A stretch of DNA of 64,000 nt from Trogon surrucura (Eukaryota > Chordata > Aves > Trogoniformes > Trogonidae), in the NCBI GenBank assembly GCA_020746105.1, contig CM036636.1:6324001-6388000 (forward strand), written 5' to 3'. Each line of letters begins with the position of its first letter. Positions within the stretch are counted from its first letter, which is position 1. The translations under genes were made by a program, and so were the position numbers. This document shows positions 1 through 11,169 of this stretch, in pieces. The notes under the pieces were generated by a model. That model was not told the origin of the DNA. It did not search any database and worked only from the letters and a program-made list of their open reading frames with translations.

Positions 1-1300
1 CTGAAACCCGAGGGGCTGAAGCAGACCCTCAGCCGCAGGGTGGGGACAGGAGTGTCGTGCCCTCCCTGCCACCATGAAGGGCTTTGGTGGTGAGGAAGGA
101 TGGAGGGGGTGGCCAGGGCTTAACAGAAAGGGTCTGCAGGATCCCCAGTAAAGCATGGGGGGGAAAAAAAAGGAGAAAAACGTCCTTTTTGGAGAAGCAA
201 GCGGAGCAAATTCTGCGGGCTTCCCTGGGAAACAGGTTGTGTGGATGGGATGTGGATGCCCCATGGCCTGCTTGAAAAATACAGGTGACAACCAGAGCGA
301 TGCGATGGCTGCTGGTGGCTTCAGAGAGGGGCAAACCGGTGGGTTTGGTCATTCAGGTGCCTGTGCATGGGGAATGCTTGATGCCAGCTCATGCCCATGC
401 ACCTTTCCAAACACCACCCACCCCAGGAGCAGCCGGGCACTGCTGCTCTGTGCTCGGTGTCCCCTCCCCAGAGAGCCTAATTTTCTTAAAATCTGGAAAG
501 CAAAATGGGGAAAAGCATCGCTTTCTGTGCTTAGAGGTGCTCCTGTTGCATCCCCAACTCCGCACCCAACAAAACACGCGCTCCCAGCCTTTGCCTCAGG
601 TTGCTGACGGCCCCGGCACATTTGGGTCCTTTTACAGGGACTTGGGGAACCTGGATGCCCAAAAGGTGTCCCAGGGTGACAGCTGCTCTCAAAACTGGAG
701 TCTCCCTTTGCTTTCCACAGAGGAACCATGGAATGATGGCAAGGGGCTCTTGCATGGAGGAGGCATCCTGGTCGTGCCATGGATTTTTGGTTGGCTGTGG
801 GGTGAGCAGCTCTGTTTCGGACACGGCAAGTCCTTGCTGGGGCCATTAGGGCGTTGTGGGGTGTAAGTGGGTGTGGGCTGGGTGGCAATGGGCCACTGTC
901 CCCTTGAGCCTGAGAAGCGTTGTCCCTGTTGCCGCTGCCTTCTGATCACTTTGGGTGATTTCAAGCAAATTTTGTTTCCACAAGGAAGTCTGTGAGGGAA
1001 GGAGATGCCAGAAGATCCACATCAGTCTCCTCTCCCCAGGGACGTGGCTGCAGCCAACCCAGTTTTGTCACTGTCCCCATGCTCCTTCTGAAGGCCTGAG
1101 GCACAGTGGGTCCCCATCCTCAGGAATAGGGGGGTCAGGCCGTGTGGCTGGGGTGGGGGACACAGATAACAGACAATGGGACGGGCTGTTGCCCCTCAAC
1201 CGGACACCGTCACGGGGGCACCCAAAGGGGACGGTCTCAGCTGCACCCCGGGCTGCCAGGGTGCAAGGGGAGGGGGCCACAGCTGCGATGAGTCTGTCGG
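1..1300. other. Left-edge noncoding stretch, nothing recognisable
   Basis: Open frames here are short, overlap on both strands and resemble no family I recognise. There is no splice-bounded coding exon and no clear repeat. It is probably intergenic or upstream DNA of NTMT1. Confidence 0.5.
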
Positions 1301-2780
1301 GCCTCAGCTGCCCGTGGTGTCGCGGCAGGACGGATCAGGGCAGGGCACGGAGGGGTCGGGGACATCGCCTGGGACCGGCGGGACCGGAGCCCACGCCGGG
1401 GCGCGGGACGGAGAGGAAAGGGGTGGGTGCCGGGTGAGGGGGTGGTGGGGCAGGTGCCCGGCGGGGGGGCGGAGCGGGTAAGGGGGTGGGTGCCGGGGGA
1501 CTCAGGGGTACGTGCGGGTCCGGCTCCCCCCGCCCCGGCAGGACGCGCTGAAGTTTCCGCGGCGGCGGCGGAACGACGGGACAAGAGCGCCACCGCGCGG
1601 CCCCGGCGGGACGGGACAAGGACAACGGCGGGACGGGGAGCAGAGCCGGGACGGGGCAGCCCGACCCCGACACCCACTCGGCTGTCCCGGTCACCACGAC
1701 CCCTGGAGCCGCCATCCCGGTACCACCCTCGACAGGCCTATCCGCCCCCCAAGAGCCGCCCAGTGCGGGGCTGAGGAGCCGTGGTGGGGGGTCCGGAGGG
1801 TGCTGACCCCGGGCGGGGAGGGTACGGCACGAAGCCCCGCCGGTAGCGCCGGGGCCTCCCGTGACACGTCGGGGCAGCTGGACCGGCACCGGGTCGGGAC
1901 GAGACTCTCCCGCCGCGCTGGTCCGCGCCGCCGCTCCCCCCGAGCCCCCCCAGTCTGTCCCAGTGCTCCCCAGTTGCCCGTCCCACAGCGGAACGAACCG
2001 CCTCCCCTCCCGGGGCGCCCCCCCCGCGGCCGGCCGGTAGCGGAGCGGGGAAGGCCCCGCCCCCGAGGTGACCTCACCGTGACGTCACCAAAGCACCGCC
2101 TCCTGGTTGGTGCCCGCGGCCGCCTGTTACGGCGGGAGGGGGGGGCGGGGACAGAGCGTGGCCGCCGCCGGAGGTAACCGGGGGGAGTCGGGGGGGGGTC
2201 GCGGCCACCCGGCCCGAGGGAGCGGGCGGGACCGGGCACCCCACGTCCCCAGGGCCGGTGGAGGGGGCCGGGAGAGCCGCCGGGGCCGGATCCGACCCCC
2301 TCCTGGCGTGAAGGGCCGCCGGTCTGAAGGGCTGCCCGCCGGGGCGGGGGGGCACAACGCAGCCCTGGGGGGTCCCAGCCCCGGTGGGGGGCACCGGAGA
2401 AATGGCCGGGTTAGGCCTTCAACCAGGAACCGCCCCCACGGGCAGGGCTGGTGTAACCCCCCCTCCCAGCCCCGGGATGGGACCCCAGGGCCCCGCCCGC
2501 GCCTCCTGGGGACCCCTCCCGTCCCCTTTCTGTCTCTCCCCCAGCCTGAGAGTGACTCCCGGGGTCAGGGCATGGCCCTCACGCTGGCTGGACACCCCTC
2601 CCTGCCCGGACACCCCCCCCCCTGCCCAGGCACCCCCCCCAGAAAGGGGGCAGGGCCGCTGTGACCTTCTCCCGGTAGCGGGGGGGGGGCCGCGGGGCCC
2701 GTACCTGCCCTCCCGTCGGTTTGGGAACTGCCGCGGGTCGGGGTCTTCCGGGGCAGCGGGGAGGTGCCGGCACCGGGCTC
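1300..2780. promoter_or_regulatory. NTMT1: CpG island, likely NTMT1 promoter
   Basis: This is a long GC- and CpG-rich block with several GC boxes (for example around 2054-2064 and 2141-2150) and a perfect CRE palindrome TGACGTCA at 2080-2087. A CTCF-like core (CCACCGCGCGG) lies at 1590-1600. Just downstream of the CRE and GC boxes, a GAG|GTAACC donor at 2174 could end a short noncoding first exon on the + strand. A CpG island about 2 kb upstream of the NTMT1 start codon, on the correct side, fits a housekeeping promoter. The transcription start itself cannot be fixed from sequence. Confidence 0.7.
2080..2087. promoter_or_regulatory. CRE palindrome (CREB/ATF site)
   Basis: A full TGACGTCA palindrome sits between GC boxes in the NTMT1 CpG island, about 90 bases upstream of a possible first-exon donor at 2174. 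CREB/ATF binding to this 8-mer is well established; its use here is inferred from position. Confidence 0.55.
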
Positions 2781-3147
2781 CGTGCGGGTGGGTGCTCGCA
2801 GCCTGGGTCAGCCTGAAAAACATCACCCGGCCAAACATGTTGGGGTACGGAAGGGGTGGCACTGCTGGGAGGGGCGTCACCCCTCCTCTGGGGGCCCAAC
2901 CCTTGAGAGCAGACAGCAGCGCTGTTAAAAAGCTGTTAAAAACTCTCCATGTGCCAGCTGCCCCCATGGCACCCTCTCCTGCCACCTCCGAGCTGTTGGG
3001 CAGCACCAGCTCCTGCCCCCCGAGTGCCCCGGGAGAGTGCCCGCAGGGTCAGGGCGGCTCTTACCTCCGGCTCCTTGGGGCTGCAGTTGTCCTCAGCAGG
3101 ACCAGAGGGGTGCTTTGGGACTAAAATCCCATTTTTTCTTCCCTTAG

Positions 3148-3213
3148 ATCACAGAGCAGACTGGCTCACGGCCTTCACCGAGCCAAACTGGATTTCAGCC
3201 GGTGATCTGTCAG
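3148..3213 (+). other. NTMT1: Candidate noncoding 5' exon of NTMT1
   Basis: A pyrimidine-rich acceptor ending in TTAG (3146-3147) and a CAG|GTGAGA donor at 3214 bracket 66 bases without an ATG. It lies between the CpG island and the first coding exon, where the human gene also has noncoding 5' exons. The call rests only on splice-site appearance. Confidence 0.3.
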
Positions 3214-3289
3214 GTGAGATGCTGCGTCCTCCCCACACCGTCCCCGGGCTGTTCAAGACCACGCATGGCCACCGAAACTGCCTAACCTG

Positions 3290-3570
3290 CCATAGAAAAG
3301 GTTTTGTGTCTAATGGGATATCTGCCAGCAAATTCAAGCCACGAACACTATATATTTCTTTATTTGTAAAGGTGTTTGAAGTCCTCAGATTTACCCTTTG
3401 GCCACCTTAAATCTAGTTTCTAATCCCCGGCGCAGTTAATCAAATCCACAGTGGTTTGAATTATGAGATGCCTGGGGGGGATTTATAGCTTGTATTGCTG
3501 ATTATACCTTGACTTTATTATATTGCAAATATCTAATTTATGGTCACGGCGGCGATTTACCATCCTCAGG
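3290..3570. other. AT-rich block in the NTMT1 5' intron
   Basis: An abrupt AT-rich stretch in GC-rich surroundings, with TATATTTCTTTATTTG and TAATCAAATCCACAG-like motifs and no coding capacity. It could be a conserved noncoding element or an old repeat remnant; sequence alone does not decide. Confidence 0.25.
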
Positions 3571-4020
3571 TAGGTGCTTAAGATAACTTTTAGCAACTCC
3601 AAATGTAATTAGAGGTGACTGATGGTGGCACAAGGAAAGAAGAGGCAGCACAGGTGGAAAGGGTGGGCCAGCCTTAGAAAAATTAATGTAATTGGGGGTA
3701 TTGCTGAGCAAGGCTCCAGGATGCCTGGTCTGATGTATCCTTGCCCACAACAGGGTTTTGGGATTGGTGGTCTCCAGAAAATACCAGGATTTAGATCTTT
3801 GTTCTCTCTTGCTCGCAGCTGAAGGATTTTAGTGTTTGAAATAGCCCTGGGGAGGGGGAAATGAAGAAATTGGGATACTCACAGAGCTGACGCCTGCCTC
3901 TCTGGTTCCGGTGGGGCGGGGGGGGTGGTTTTGCCTGTGGCGCTTTCAGACCTGACCTGCGGTTTCTCTCCGTCTCCGAGGAGCAGCGAGTCCCACGCGG
4001 GCACGTGCCCCTCGGCCAGC

Positions 4021-4183
4021 ATGACGAGCGAGGTGGTGGAGAACGAGTTTGAGTTTTACTCCAAGGCAGAGAAGTACTGGAAGGACGTGCCTGCCACGGT
4101 GGATGGCATGCTGGGGGGGCTACGGCCACATCTCCAGCATCGATATCAACAGCTCCAGGAAGTTCCTGCAGAGGTTTCTGCGG
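4021..4183 (+). CDS. NTMT1: NTMT1 coding exon 1
   Basis: Covers the start codon to FLQRFLR (residues 1-54), ending at donor GTAGGT in phase 0. The 5' part of the exon probably begins near 3981 after a pyrimidine-rich acceptor, giving about 40 nt of leader. It contains the extra G in 4113-4119: the MTSEV...DGMLGG part and the YGHISSIDINSS part lie in different frames. Confidence 0.9.
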
Positions 4184-5325
4184 GTAGGTGGCACACTCTG
4201 TCCCTGCTCCCAAAGCCCCTTGCTTCTCCCAGCACAGAACTGGCTCTTCCCTCTGAGTTACTTCATGGGATCCTCCTCTGCATGTGTGCTGGGGGAGCTC
4301 TGCCCTGCAGTGGGTCCCCCATACGCCAGCCCCATCCCACGTGGTTGCCCTGTTTCTCCTCTGTGGGTACCTCATGGTGCGATTCAGCCCCTCGTGGTTG
4401 TCGTTCCAGGACGGTCCCAACCGGACGGGGACAACGCGTGCTCTGGACTGTGGGGCGGGCATTGGCCGGATCACCAAGCGGCTGCTGCTGCCCCTCTTCA
4501 AGACAGTGGACATGGTGGACGTGACGGAGGACTTCCTCACCAAGGCCAAGAGCTACCTGGGAGAGGAGGGCAGGCGGGTGCGCAACTACTTCTGCTGCGG
4601 CCTCCAGGACTTCAGCCCCGAGCCGAACTGCTACGACGTTATCTGGATCCAGTGGGTCATCGGTGAGGGTCACTGGGCTTGTGGGGGTCTCACCAGCCTC
4701 TCCTCTGTCCAGCCTCCCCTGAGGGGCAGGTGCCTACATGCCAGGGCGAGCTTTGGAGAGAGCAGCATGAGGTCTGCATGAAGGATGAGTGTCACAGCAT
4801 GGTGGGGGGGGGACTGGGTTGGGGACCTGCCCCACCGAGGGGCATTCTGAGGGTGCTGTTCTGTGGGGTCTTCCCTCAGAGGCCAGGACAGAGGCCTGGG
4901 TTGGATGGAGTTGGATAGAGCCTGTGGGACACAAGTTGGACTCCCCCAAGCTAAAGCTTCCACCTGGCTCAAGTACTTGGCTCAAGATCAGGGGGATTAC
5001 CAACCACAGCCTCCTGGTCTCCTCCCCTGGTCACCCCATGCTCTCTAACCCCTGCTCTGCTCCTCCAGGACATCTCACCGACAACCACCTCTCCGACTTC
5101 CTGAAGCGGTGTCGTGCCGGCCTGCGGCCTAACGGCATCGTGGTCATCAAGGACAACATGGCTCAGGAGGGCGTGATCATGGACGATGTGGACAGCAGCG
5201 TCTGCCGGGACCTGGACGTGGTCCGTAAGATCATCCGTCGAGCTGGGTTGCACCTCCTGGCTGAGGAGCGCCAGGAGAACTTCCCCGATGAGATCTACCA
5301 TGTCTACACCTTTGCCATGAGATGA
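4021..5325 (+). CDS. NTMT1: NTMT1: N-terminal Xaa-Pro-Lys N-methyltransferase 1 (3 coding exons; frame broken by one extra G)
   Basis: This is the SAM-dependent enzyme that methylates the alpha-amino group of proteins starting X-Pro-Lys/Arg after Met removal, such as RCC1, in the nucleus. Coding exons are 4021-4183, 4410-4662 and 5069-5325, all with GT-AG junctions. The product would be 223 aa, the human length, if exon 1 had one G fewer. The start (AGCATGA, A at -3) gives the MTSEV N-terminus of the family. Exon 2 carries SAM motif I (LDCGAGIG, residues 66-73) and the WIQWVIG motif with W136. Exon 3 carries N168 and D180, the residues known to act in catalysis in the human enzyme. The oddity is a run of seven G at 4113-4119 where the family needs six: exon 1 is 163 nt instead of 162 and the frame shifts after residue 32. 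Everything downstream is well conserved, so a base-call error or recent indel is likelier than an old pseudogene. The gene converges on ASB6. Confidence 0.94.
4410..4662 (+). CDS. NTMT1: NTMT1 coding exon 2 (SAM-binding core)
   Basis: Residues 55-138 plus one base. Acceptor TTCCAG|GACGG, donor ATCG|GTGAGG. Holds the glycine-rich SAM motif GAGIG and the VDMVDVTEDF strand-acid region typical of class I methyltransferases. Confidence 0.95.
5069..5325 (+). CDS. NTMT1: NTMT1 coding exon 3 (catalytic half)
   Basis: Last 85 codons including the TGA stop. Acceptor CTCCAG|GACATC. Contains IKDNMAQEG (N168) and DDVDSSVCRD (D180), the pair known to position the substrate amino group in the human enzyme, and ends YHVYTFAMR as in the family. 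Confidence 0.95.
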
Positions 5326-5549
5326 GGGCGGCCAGCGGTGGGAGAAGGTCTCTCCAGGGCCAGCTCAGAGCACGGGCCAGCACGGTGGTTCCTGCTGGGG
5401 CCAGGAGGGGTGAGGACCGTGCCTTCACTGTGGGGTGGCAGACAGCGGCGAGGGTGTCGTGACTCCCTCGCTCCAGGGCTGGTGGCAAGGATGGGGCTTT
5501 GTCTTCCAAGTTGCTGCTGTTTGTGAAAAAGAGGCATTTGCCAAATACA
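5326..5549 (+). other. NTMT1: NTMT1 3'UTR with possible poly(A) signal
   Basis: No AATAAA or ATTAAA occurs close downstream of the stop. The nearest candidate is the variant AATACA at 5544-5549, followed by T-rich DNA. The true 3' end is uncertain. Confidence 0.3.
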
Positions 5550-6361
5550 TTTTCCTGCTGTTGCACTTCTGCACGTGGGATTTGTCAGACACGGCACGCT
5601 GGCTCAATGCCATCTTTGGAGGGTTCTATACAGGAGCAAAAGGGTCTTCCCTGCAGGAGAGGTGCTCCTGCTGACTGCAGTCACACAGGACTCCTGTTAG
5701 TGAACAGGGTCTTGGCGCACCTCTGTGAGGGTCTGGGCTCCCTTCCTTGCTTGGGTGTTTGACCCTTTCCTGTTCTTGAACTTGATGCCGCTCACAATGG
5801 GAGCAAACTCTGCCATTTCCCCACAGCAACTGGGGAGGCAATACTGGGTTTTGGGGTTTCAGGGGTGCCCTCTCTTTAAAACCCACGAGCAGGTGTCACG
5901 TGTGCAGCAGAAGAGGAGGAGAATGTAACGCTGGGTTCCCCACATCCTCCTCCAGAAGTAGGGGTAACCCAGACAACGCCCTACAGCCCTGGGAGAGGGC
6001 TGGTGTGCTCCAGGCATTAACAAGAAACCACCTTGAGCTGCCTCCAAACCCCCCAGCCCGTTACCCACAAGCTCACGGTGACACCCAGCACCTCCCACTG
6101 AAACGCTGCGACACTACAGCTGCTCCCCCAACACCCCAACCATCACCTGGCTTCAAACGCTCCCGTCACCTCATCCACATCCCTTACCCAGCCCATGCCC
6201 TGCGTGCCAGGTGGTTGAGCCCATGCGCAGACCTCAGCTGCAGCCCATCCCAGGCTCACATACAATCCCCCCCCCAAACTATCCCCCACAGAGCCCTCTC
6301 CTTAACTCCGTCTCTCCCACAGGAGAAACAAGCCCCTTGTCATTATTATAAAAAGGCCTCG
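5550..6361. other. Gap between convergent NTMT1 and ASB6 3' ends
   Basis: About 0.8 kb of noncoding DNA, rich in short C tracts around 6110-6300. No coding exon or recognised repeat is visible. Confidence 0.4.
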
Positions 6362-7735
6362 TTTAATCGCTCATTTCCAATTCCAGACACCAGGGGAGTA
6401 TTTGATCACATTATTATTTTTTTAAACATCACTTCATCAAGATGCACAAGCTCCAGTTCCATGGGGTGGGAGAAGGATGCTGCCAGGAGGGCAATGGTGG
6501 GGGGAAACAACCTTTCTGGAGGCAATCTGCTGGTGGATCCCAGATCCACCTGCTACAAACTATGTACTCAAGAGCTGATTTTTTTCCTTTTCTCATCCTC
6601 TTCTGCATCTGTCCCCCGTGACAAACAAATAATGAAACAACAAAAGCACAGGGGGCTCAGCTCTGCAGCCAGTTTTTGGCACGTCACAAGAAAGCAGATG
6701 CCCAGAAGGGGAAGCTAGACAGCTGGGACATGGGACCTCCATGTGCAGCTCCCGAGTTTGTGGGTTCCAGTAGCAGCTTGGAAAGAAAACCCCGAGTCCT
6801 GCTACAATTTCTTGTTCCTGGGAAGGAGACACTGGAGACCAAAGTCCGAGGAGCAGTCAGCAAAGAAGAACCAAAGAACAGGGAGGAAGGCACAAGGCAC
6901 TCGGCAGTTACCTGCCTGTTCCTCCACTGCCACAGAGAATGCACCACAAAGCTGAGAAACATCCATTTGTCTGTTTTGGAGCCCAGCACCGCTGAGATGT
7001 CCTTGGTGGACAGTCCTACATGCTGGGAGGACAGGGTGCTCCCAGCAGAAACTCCAAGGGTACAGAGCAACTGGCCACAGCTGCCAGCTCCGCTTCCCCT
7101 CACTCGCACCCCACCCCTGCTTTCAGAAGCCCGGGTGAGCAAGGAAGGCATCCACACCCACGTGGAGATGCCAGACCTGCCTCTGCCACTAGGACCAGAG
7201 GCAGGAAACCAGGACACTGACACCAGCGCTCTCTTGGCACAGGGAACACCTCTTCTCCCAGCACCAGTGACTCTGCCACCCCGCTAAGGCACAGCTTCAC
7301 CCACCCTGGGCCCAGCAGGGCTGCAGAGAGGGGACAGGCTGTCTGTGCAGTCACCTCACCCCACCAGTCCAGCCCTCCAGGCCTTTTCTTAAAATCCACA
7401 CAAACCAGCCTCCTGCCCAGTACCCAACTCCCCCATGTCCGGGGGCTTTCTTCACCCCCAGGGAGCCTTGGGGCTCTGCCCGCCTCCCCACGGTGTGTCC
7501 CAGAGCAGCAAAGCCTCCGCAGACGCGCGTTTGGCATGATGCCCCAAAAAAACACACACCCTCCTCCACCGCAGCAGGGAGGGGCACCGTGGGCAGCACT
7601 GCCCAAGTCATGGGTAAGTAGACAGCATGTGGACAGTCCACCTCTTGTGGAGAAACTTGGCCCAGAGCAGAGATTTGGTAGCTGTAGGCAACACCACAAT
7701 GGCGGAGTGGGGAAACAGAGAGGCATTAGTCAGGC
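6362..7735 (-). other. ASB6: ASB6 3'UTR, ending at an ATTAAA candidate
   Basis: On the minus strand the first standard-type poly(A) signal I see after the ASB6 stop is ATTAAA (complement of 6362-6367), giving a 3'UTR of about 1.4 kb. Long open frames on the opposite strand here have no family resemblance and are taken as chance. Confidence 0.4.
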
Positions 7736-8412
7736 TCAGAGGTCCTCATGCCCGGCAGCAGCATGGTCAATGAGGAGATACCACTTCAGCCTGTCTGGAA
7801 GAGGTAGAGCCTTGATTTTGACATCTACTGGCCACGGCTTAAGGCGCTGACGGATAAACACCCTGCAGAGATGTTTCAAGGCCTGCGGGGAGCGCTCCAG
7901 CTGCTTCAGAGAGCAGAAGAGAGTCCTGATCTTCTCCCCGTGGTACCTACAACTGCTGGTGTTGACTTCAAAGTTGCTGGGCAGCTGGATGGCTTGTGAA
8001 CTGGCCATCATGAGCTCCAGCAGAGTCTGACCCTTCTGGATGAGGTCTGTAGAGAAGCTGTCATCTTCAGAGACACTGAGGTGCGAGCAGAGGCACTCAA
8101 AGACGATGTGGAAGCCTGACCAGCATGAGGGACCGTGGAGGGAGCAGTTGTAGGCAGCACCTGACTCCAGCAAGAAACGCAGCAGCAGGAAGTGGCGTTT
8201 GAAGCTTTTGAAGCAGAGATGAGTGAGGGACTCGGGGGCCGGGCACTCACTGGGGTTGGCACCGTGGGCAAGCAGCAGCTGTGTGACACGAAAGCAGAAG
8301 TGACTGATCACCTGTGCCTCCTCAGTGCTGCTGCACGCCATTTCTCCCAGCAGGAAGATGATGTAGGTGAAGACAGTGTCACCATCTTTGGTGGTGGCCC
8401 TGACATCTGCAC
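7736..8412 (-). CDS. ASB6: ASB6 coding exon 6 with SOCS box
   Basis: Acceptor CTCCAG|GTGCAG. Residues 195-418: the last ankyrin units (DTVFTYIIFLLGE, LLLAHGANPSECPA, LLRFLLESGAAYN) and the C-terminal SOCS box, ending in a stop at 7736-7738. Confidence 0.96.
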
Positions 8413-10894
8413 CTGGAGGAAACAACAGAGAATGTAACTGGCATTGAAGAAAATGAGGCCAGGACAGCAGCATCACCGGCACTGTTGGGCTTCACTCTTA
8501 AAAGTGGGAACATAAAGAGTTGGGAGGTGCTGTACAAAGAATCCGCAAGCGCTAGGCCTGGAGAGGTTGTGTGTGGAGAGGGGAGAAGGTCGCCCTCACC
8601 TCCTTCCAACAGGAGACGGATGCTCTCAGTGTTGTGGATCTGGACTCCATCACTGCTGGCCAGGGCGTGCAGCAGCGCTGTCTTTCCTACAACGGAGCAA
8701 TCCATCCGTTAGATGAAAATAGGGTGACGCACTAAAGGGCAGGAAGGAAAACCATCCACCCCATCAACCAATGGCTAAACAACCCTTCTCCTTCTGGCAG
8801 GCTTCCATTGTCCCCGTGATGGTGCAGAGCTGTGGGGACAGGGTCAGAGGCCACACATGTAGGGCTGGTGGTGGCCCCTGAGGGCACATGTGCCACAGCA
8901 GAGTGAGCTTTAGAGCATGCAGGCACCACAGGGCTGTGAGGGCACAGCCCCATCCCATCTCTGACAGCCTGGTGTCAGCCCTCTTCTGCACCCAACACAG
9001 CCAGCCCCCAAGGAGAAAACACAGAGCACCAGGGAGGTTCTGCAGCCTGCACCCAACTTGCAAACCAGTTTGTGACCAGAGCACTTGCTCTAGCCCACCC
9101 CCGAGGGCTGACTGCCGGGAGCACCTGGGCTGGGGGAGCCCGACAGGGCACACGCACCATTTTTGTCAGCCGCATTGACATCGGCACCCAGCTGAAGCAG
9201 CCGCTGGAGGCACGGCAACCGCTCGGGCTCCTCGCTGGCCAGATCGAGGGGACTGCTCTCATGGATCTGCACAGAGCAAGAGGGGAAAAGAAAAACCACT
9301 AGTAAGTGTTAAAGACTATTTCTGAGTGCCTCCCGAGAGTCGCTGCTGGTGCCAGTGTAAGAGTATATTTCAACCCATCCCCAAAAATCAAAGTGAACCT
9401 TCCCCAATGCGTCCACAGGGAGAGGTTTGCCTCCCTCAGCCTCCTCCCAACCACTGCTCCACAGCAGAAGGTTTGCTCTGCCAGAAGTGACCTCAACTTC
9501 TGCCACAGCATTGGAGCACGAGAGACAAGAGGCACAGGAGGTCACCAAGGGGATGCAGCAGGCAGAGAAGGCCGGGAGGTGGGGACTGTCCCCACACACT
9601 AGTCCCTCATAGCCAAGGCTCAAGGGGTCTCAGCTTGGCTGTGCCCAGGAAGGTAAGCCCGTACCCGGTCTCTCCGGTTGATGTCGGCCCCGTGGTGCAC
9701 CAGGAGCTCCACCATATCTGGCTGGTTGCGGAGTACCGCGATGTGCAGAGGGGTGTAGTAGGTGACTGGATCTGAGGACAAAAGCACGGAGTCAGAACTA
9801 AGGGCTTCCCCAGAACAGCCCTGGCACCTGCCTAAAGTGGAAGGGAGCAGCTGGGGAGGCCCTGAGAACACAGGGCTGTCACAGGCACACCAAGTCCTGC
9901 TTTTGCAACAGCTCCAGCTCTGGTGAAAGCCCTCAAAGCTGCCCCCAAGTCCCTGCCACCCCCCAAGTCCATCCACATAGCTGGGTCTGGACAAGCTGCC
10001 ACAAGGCACATCCATGCCATCCCAACAAGAAATGGGGGGCTGAGCCAGCAGCACCCCCTCTTTCTGCACCAGCCATCACCACCTCCCAGGGCAGGTTCTC
10101 ACCAGCTGGTTCCCCTGGTCAGGCCCAGGCCCCTCCCACCAGCCTTACCTTCAAAGCTGAGGTCAGCTCCAAACTCCAGGAGGATTTCTGCAGCAGGAAC
10201 AAGCCCCAGCTCAGTGACTTTCAACAGGGCATAGCTCACACCTTCCTGATAAAATGGGGAGTGGGTCTCCCTCTCCAAGACTCGTCTCACAGCTGAGAGC
10301 TGGCTCCTGTTACTGCCCAGACAGGCAGGGCTTAATACACACAAAAACACCCAGTTACTCAGGTGAACAGCACACATATTGGGGGCGTGCAAGGACAAAA
10401 TAGCAGCAGGAAAAAATAAAAAGCCTAGTCTCCCCTCTTGCCTTGTAATCCCTCCAGGTCTCTAACCTGTTGGCTGTGGGGTTACGCAGCAGCATCAGGG
10501 GACAGCTGAGCCCCAGTTTAGGTTTTATTGCCATGAGTCAGAGAGGGCTGTTCCTTGGGAGCACACGCAGTTCCTGTGCTCGCTCTGCTCCACCCTTACG
10601 CTCCCACAGAACAGCAGCAAGAGGAGGGTCCACAGGCTGAGCTGCTCACCAGGACTGGCGTTTGTTCCCTGCCAGTGCCCATGTCTGACCTCAGCCACAT
10701 CCCTGAGCTCCAGCCATCACGCCCTAAAACACCAAGTGGGTGCTGAGCCCCAGAGCTCTGCTCGCAGCCCCAGCCAGTTACCTGTCCAGGGCGCTCTGCT
10801 GCTCCGCGTCCTGTATCGCCAGCAACGCCAAGATCTCGTCGACCAGGGGCTGATACTCGAAGATGATCCTGCGGAAGCCGTGCAGGAAAGGCAT
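7736..10894 (-). CDS. ASB6: ASB6: ankyrin repeat and SOCS box protein 6 (6 coding exons)
   Basis: ASB proteins are substrate receptors of Elongin B/C-Cullin 5-Rbx2 ubiquitin ligases; ASB6 is known to bind the insulin-signalling adaptor APS (SH2B2). On the minus strand the exons are 10894-10782, 10312-10149, 9771-9665, 9266-9158, 8686-8600 and 8412-7736, all GT-AG, with phases that fit exactly and total 1257 nt (418 aa; human 421). The N-terminus begins MPFLHGFRRIIFEYQ as in the family. Ankyrin units run from about residue 60 to 290, with clear TPLHIAVLRNQPDMVELL, SPLDLASEEPERLP and KTALLHALASSDGV helices. The C-terminal SOCS box (about 370-407) has the Elongin-binding LKHLCRVFIRQRL and the LPLPDRLKWYLL cullin-side motif. 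An upstream in-frame TTG exists, but the first ATG is at 10894, with A at -3. All exons are intact. Confidence 0.96.
8600..8686 (-). CDS. ASB6: ASB6 coding exon 5
   Basis: Acceptor TTGTAG|GAAAGA, donor GGAAGGAG|GTGAGG. Encodes GKTALLHALASSDGVQIHN through LLLEG, an ankyrin repeat. Confidence 0.95.
9158..9266 (-). CDS. ASB6: ASB6 coding exon 4
   Basis: Acceptor GTGCAG|ATCCAT, donor AAATG|GTGCGT. Encodes IHESSPLDLASEEPERLP through LGADVNAADKN, an ankyrin repeat. Confidence 0.95.
9665..9771 (-). CDS. ASB6: ASB6 coding exon 3
   Basis: Acceptor CCTCAG|ATCCAG, donor GACCGG|GTACGG. Encodes an ankyrin repeat from DPVTYYTPLHIAV to HHGADINRRDR, nearly identical to mammalian ASB6. Confidence 0.95.
10149..10312 (-). 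CDS. ASB6: ASB6 coding exon 2
   Basis: Acceptor GGGCAG|TAACAGG, donor TTTGAAG|GTAAGG. Encodes HSPFYQEGVSYALLK and the first ankyrin unit ending LLEFGADLSFE. Its first ~12 residues differ most from the human protein as I recall it. Confidence 0.92.
10782..10894 (-). CDS. ASB6: ASB6 coding exon 1
   Basis: Start codon plus 36 codons and 2 bases; donor GACAG|GTAACT on the minus strand. Encodes the ASB6-specific N-terminus before the ankyrin repeats. Confidence 0.93.
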
Positions 10895-11169
10895 CGTGCT
10901 CTGCTCTGCACACAGACTCTCCAGAAGCCTCCAGCATGGCAGTGGTGTCTCCCCCCCTGCAGGACTCCAGCAGGCAGACCCCGGCGCTGCCTGGCTTTCC
11001 AAAGGACTTTTCCCTCCTTTTAAAACAAGTAAGCCTTGCTAGCAGTTTTTCATTTAGGAAAAAAAAAACAACGAAAAAACAACGCTGCAGCCTCCCGCCC
11101 TTGTTATGTGCTTCTAAAAGGTAGCGATAACCAGCGCGGGGATCTCAACCCACACACCACGGGGCGGAT

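Noticed and set aside
3925-4524. A single continuous 199-codon NTMT1-like gene
   Set aside because: Only residues before the G7 run match; the rest is shifted exon and intron read-through.
6676-7287. A 203-codon + strand frame
   Set aside because: It lies antisense in the ASB6 3'UTR, begins at a non-ATG codon and resembles nothing.
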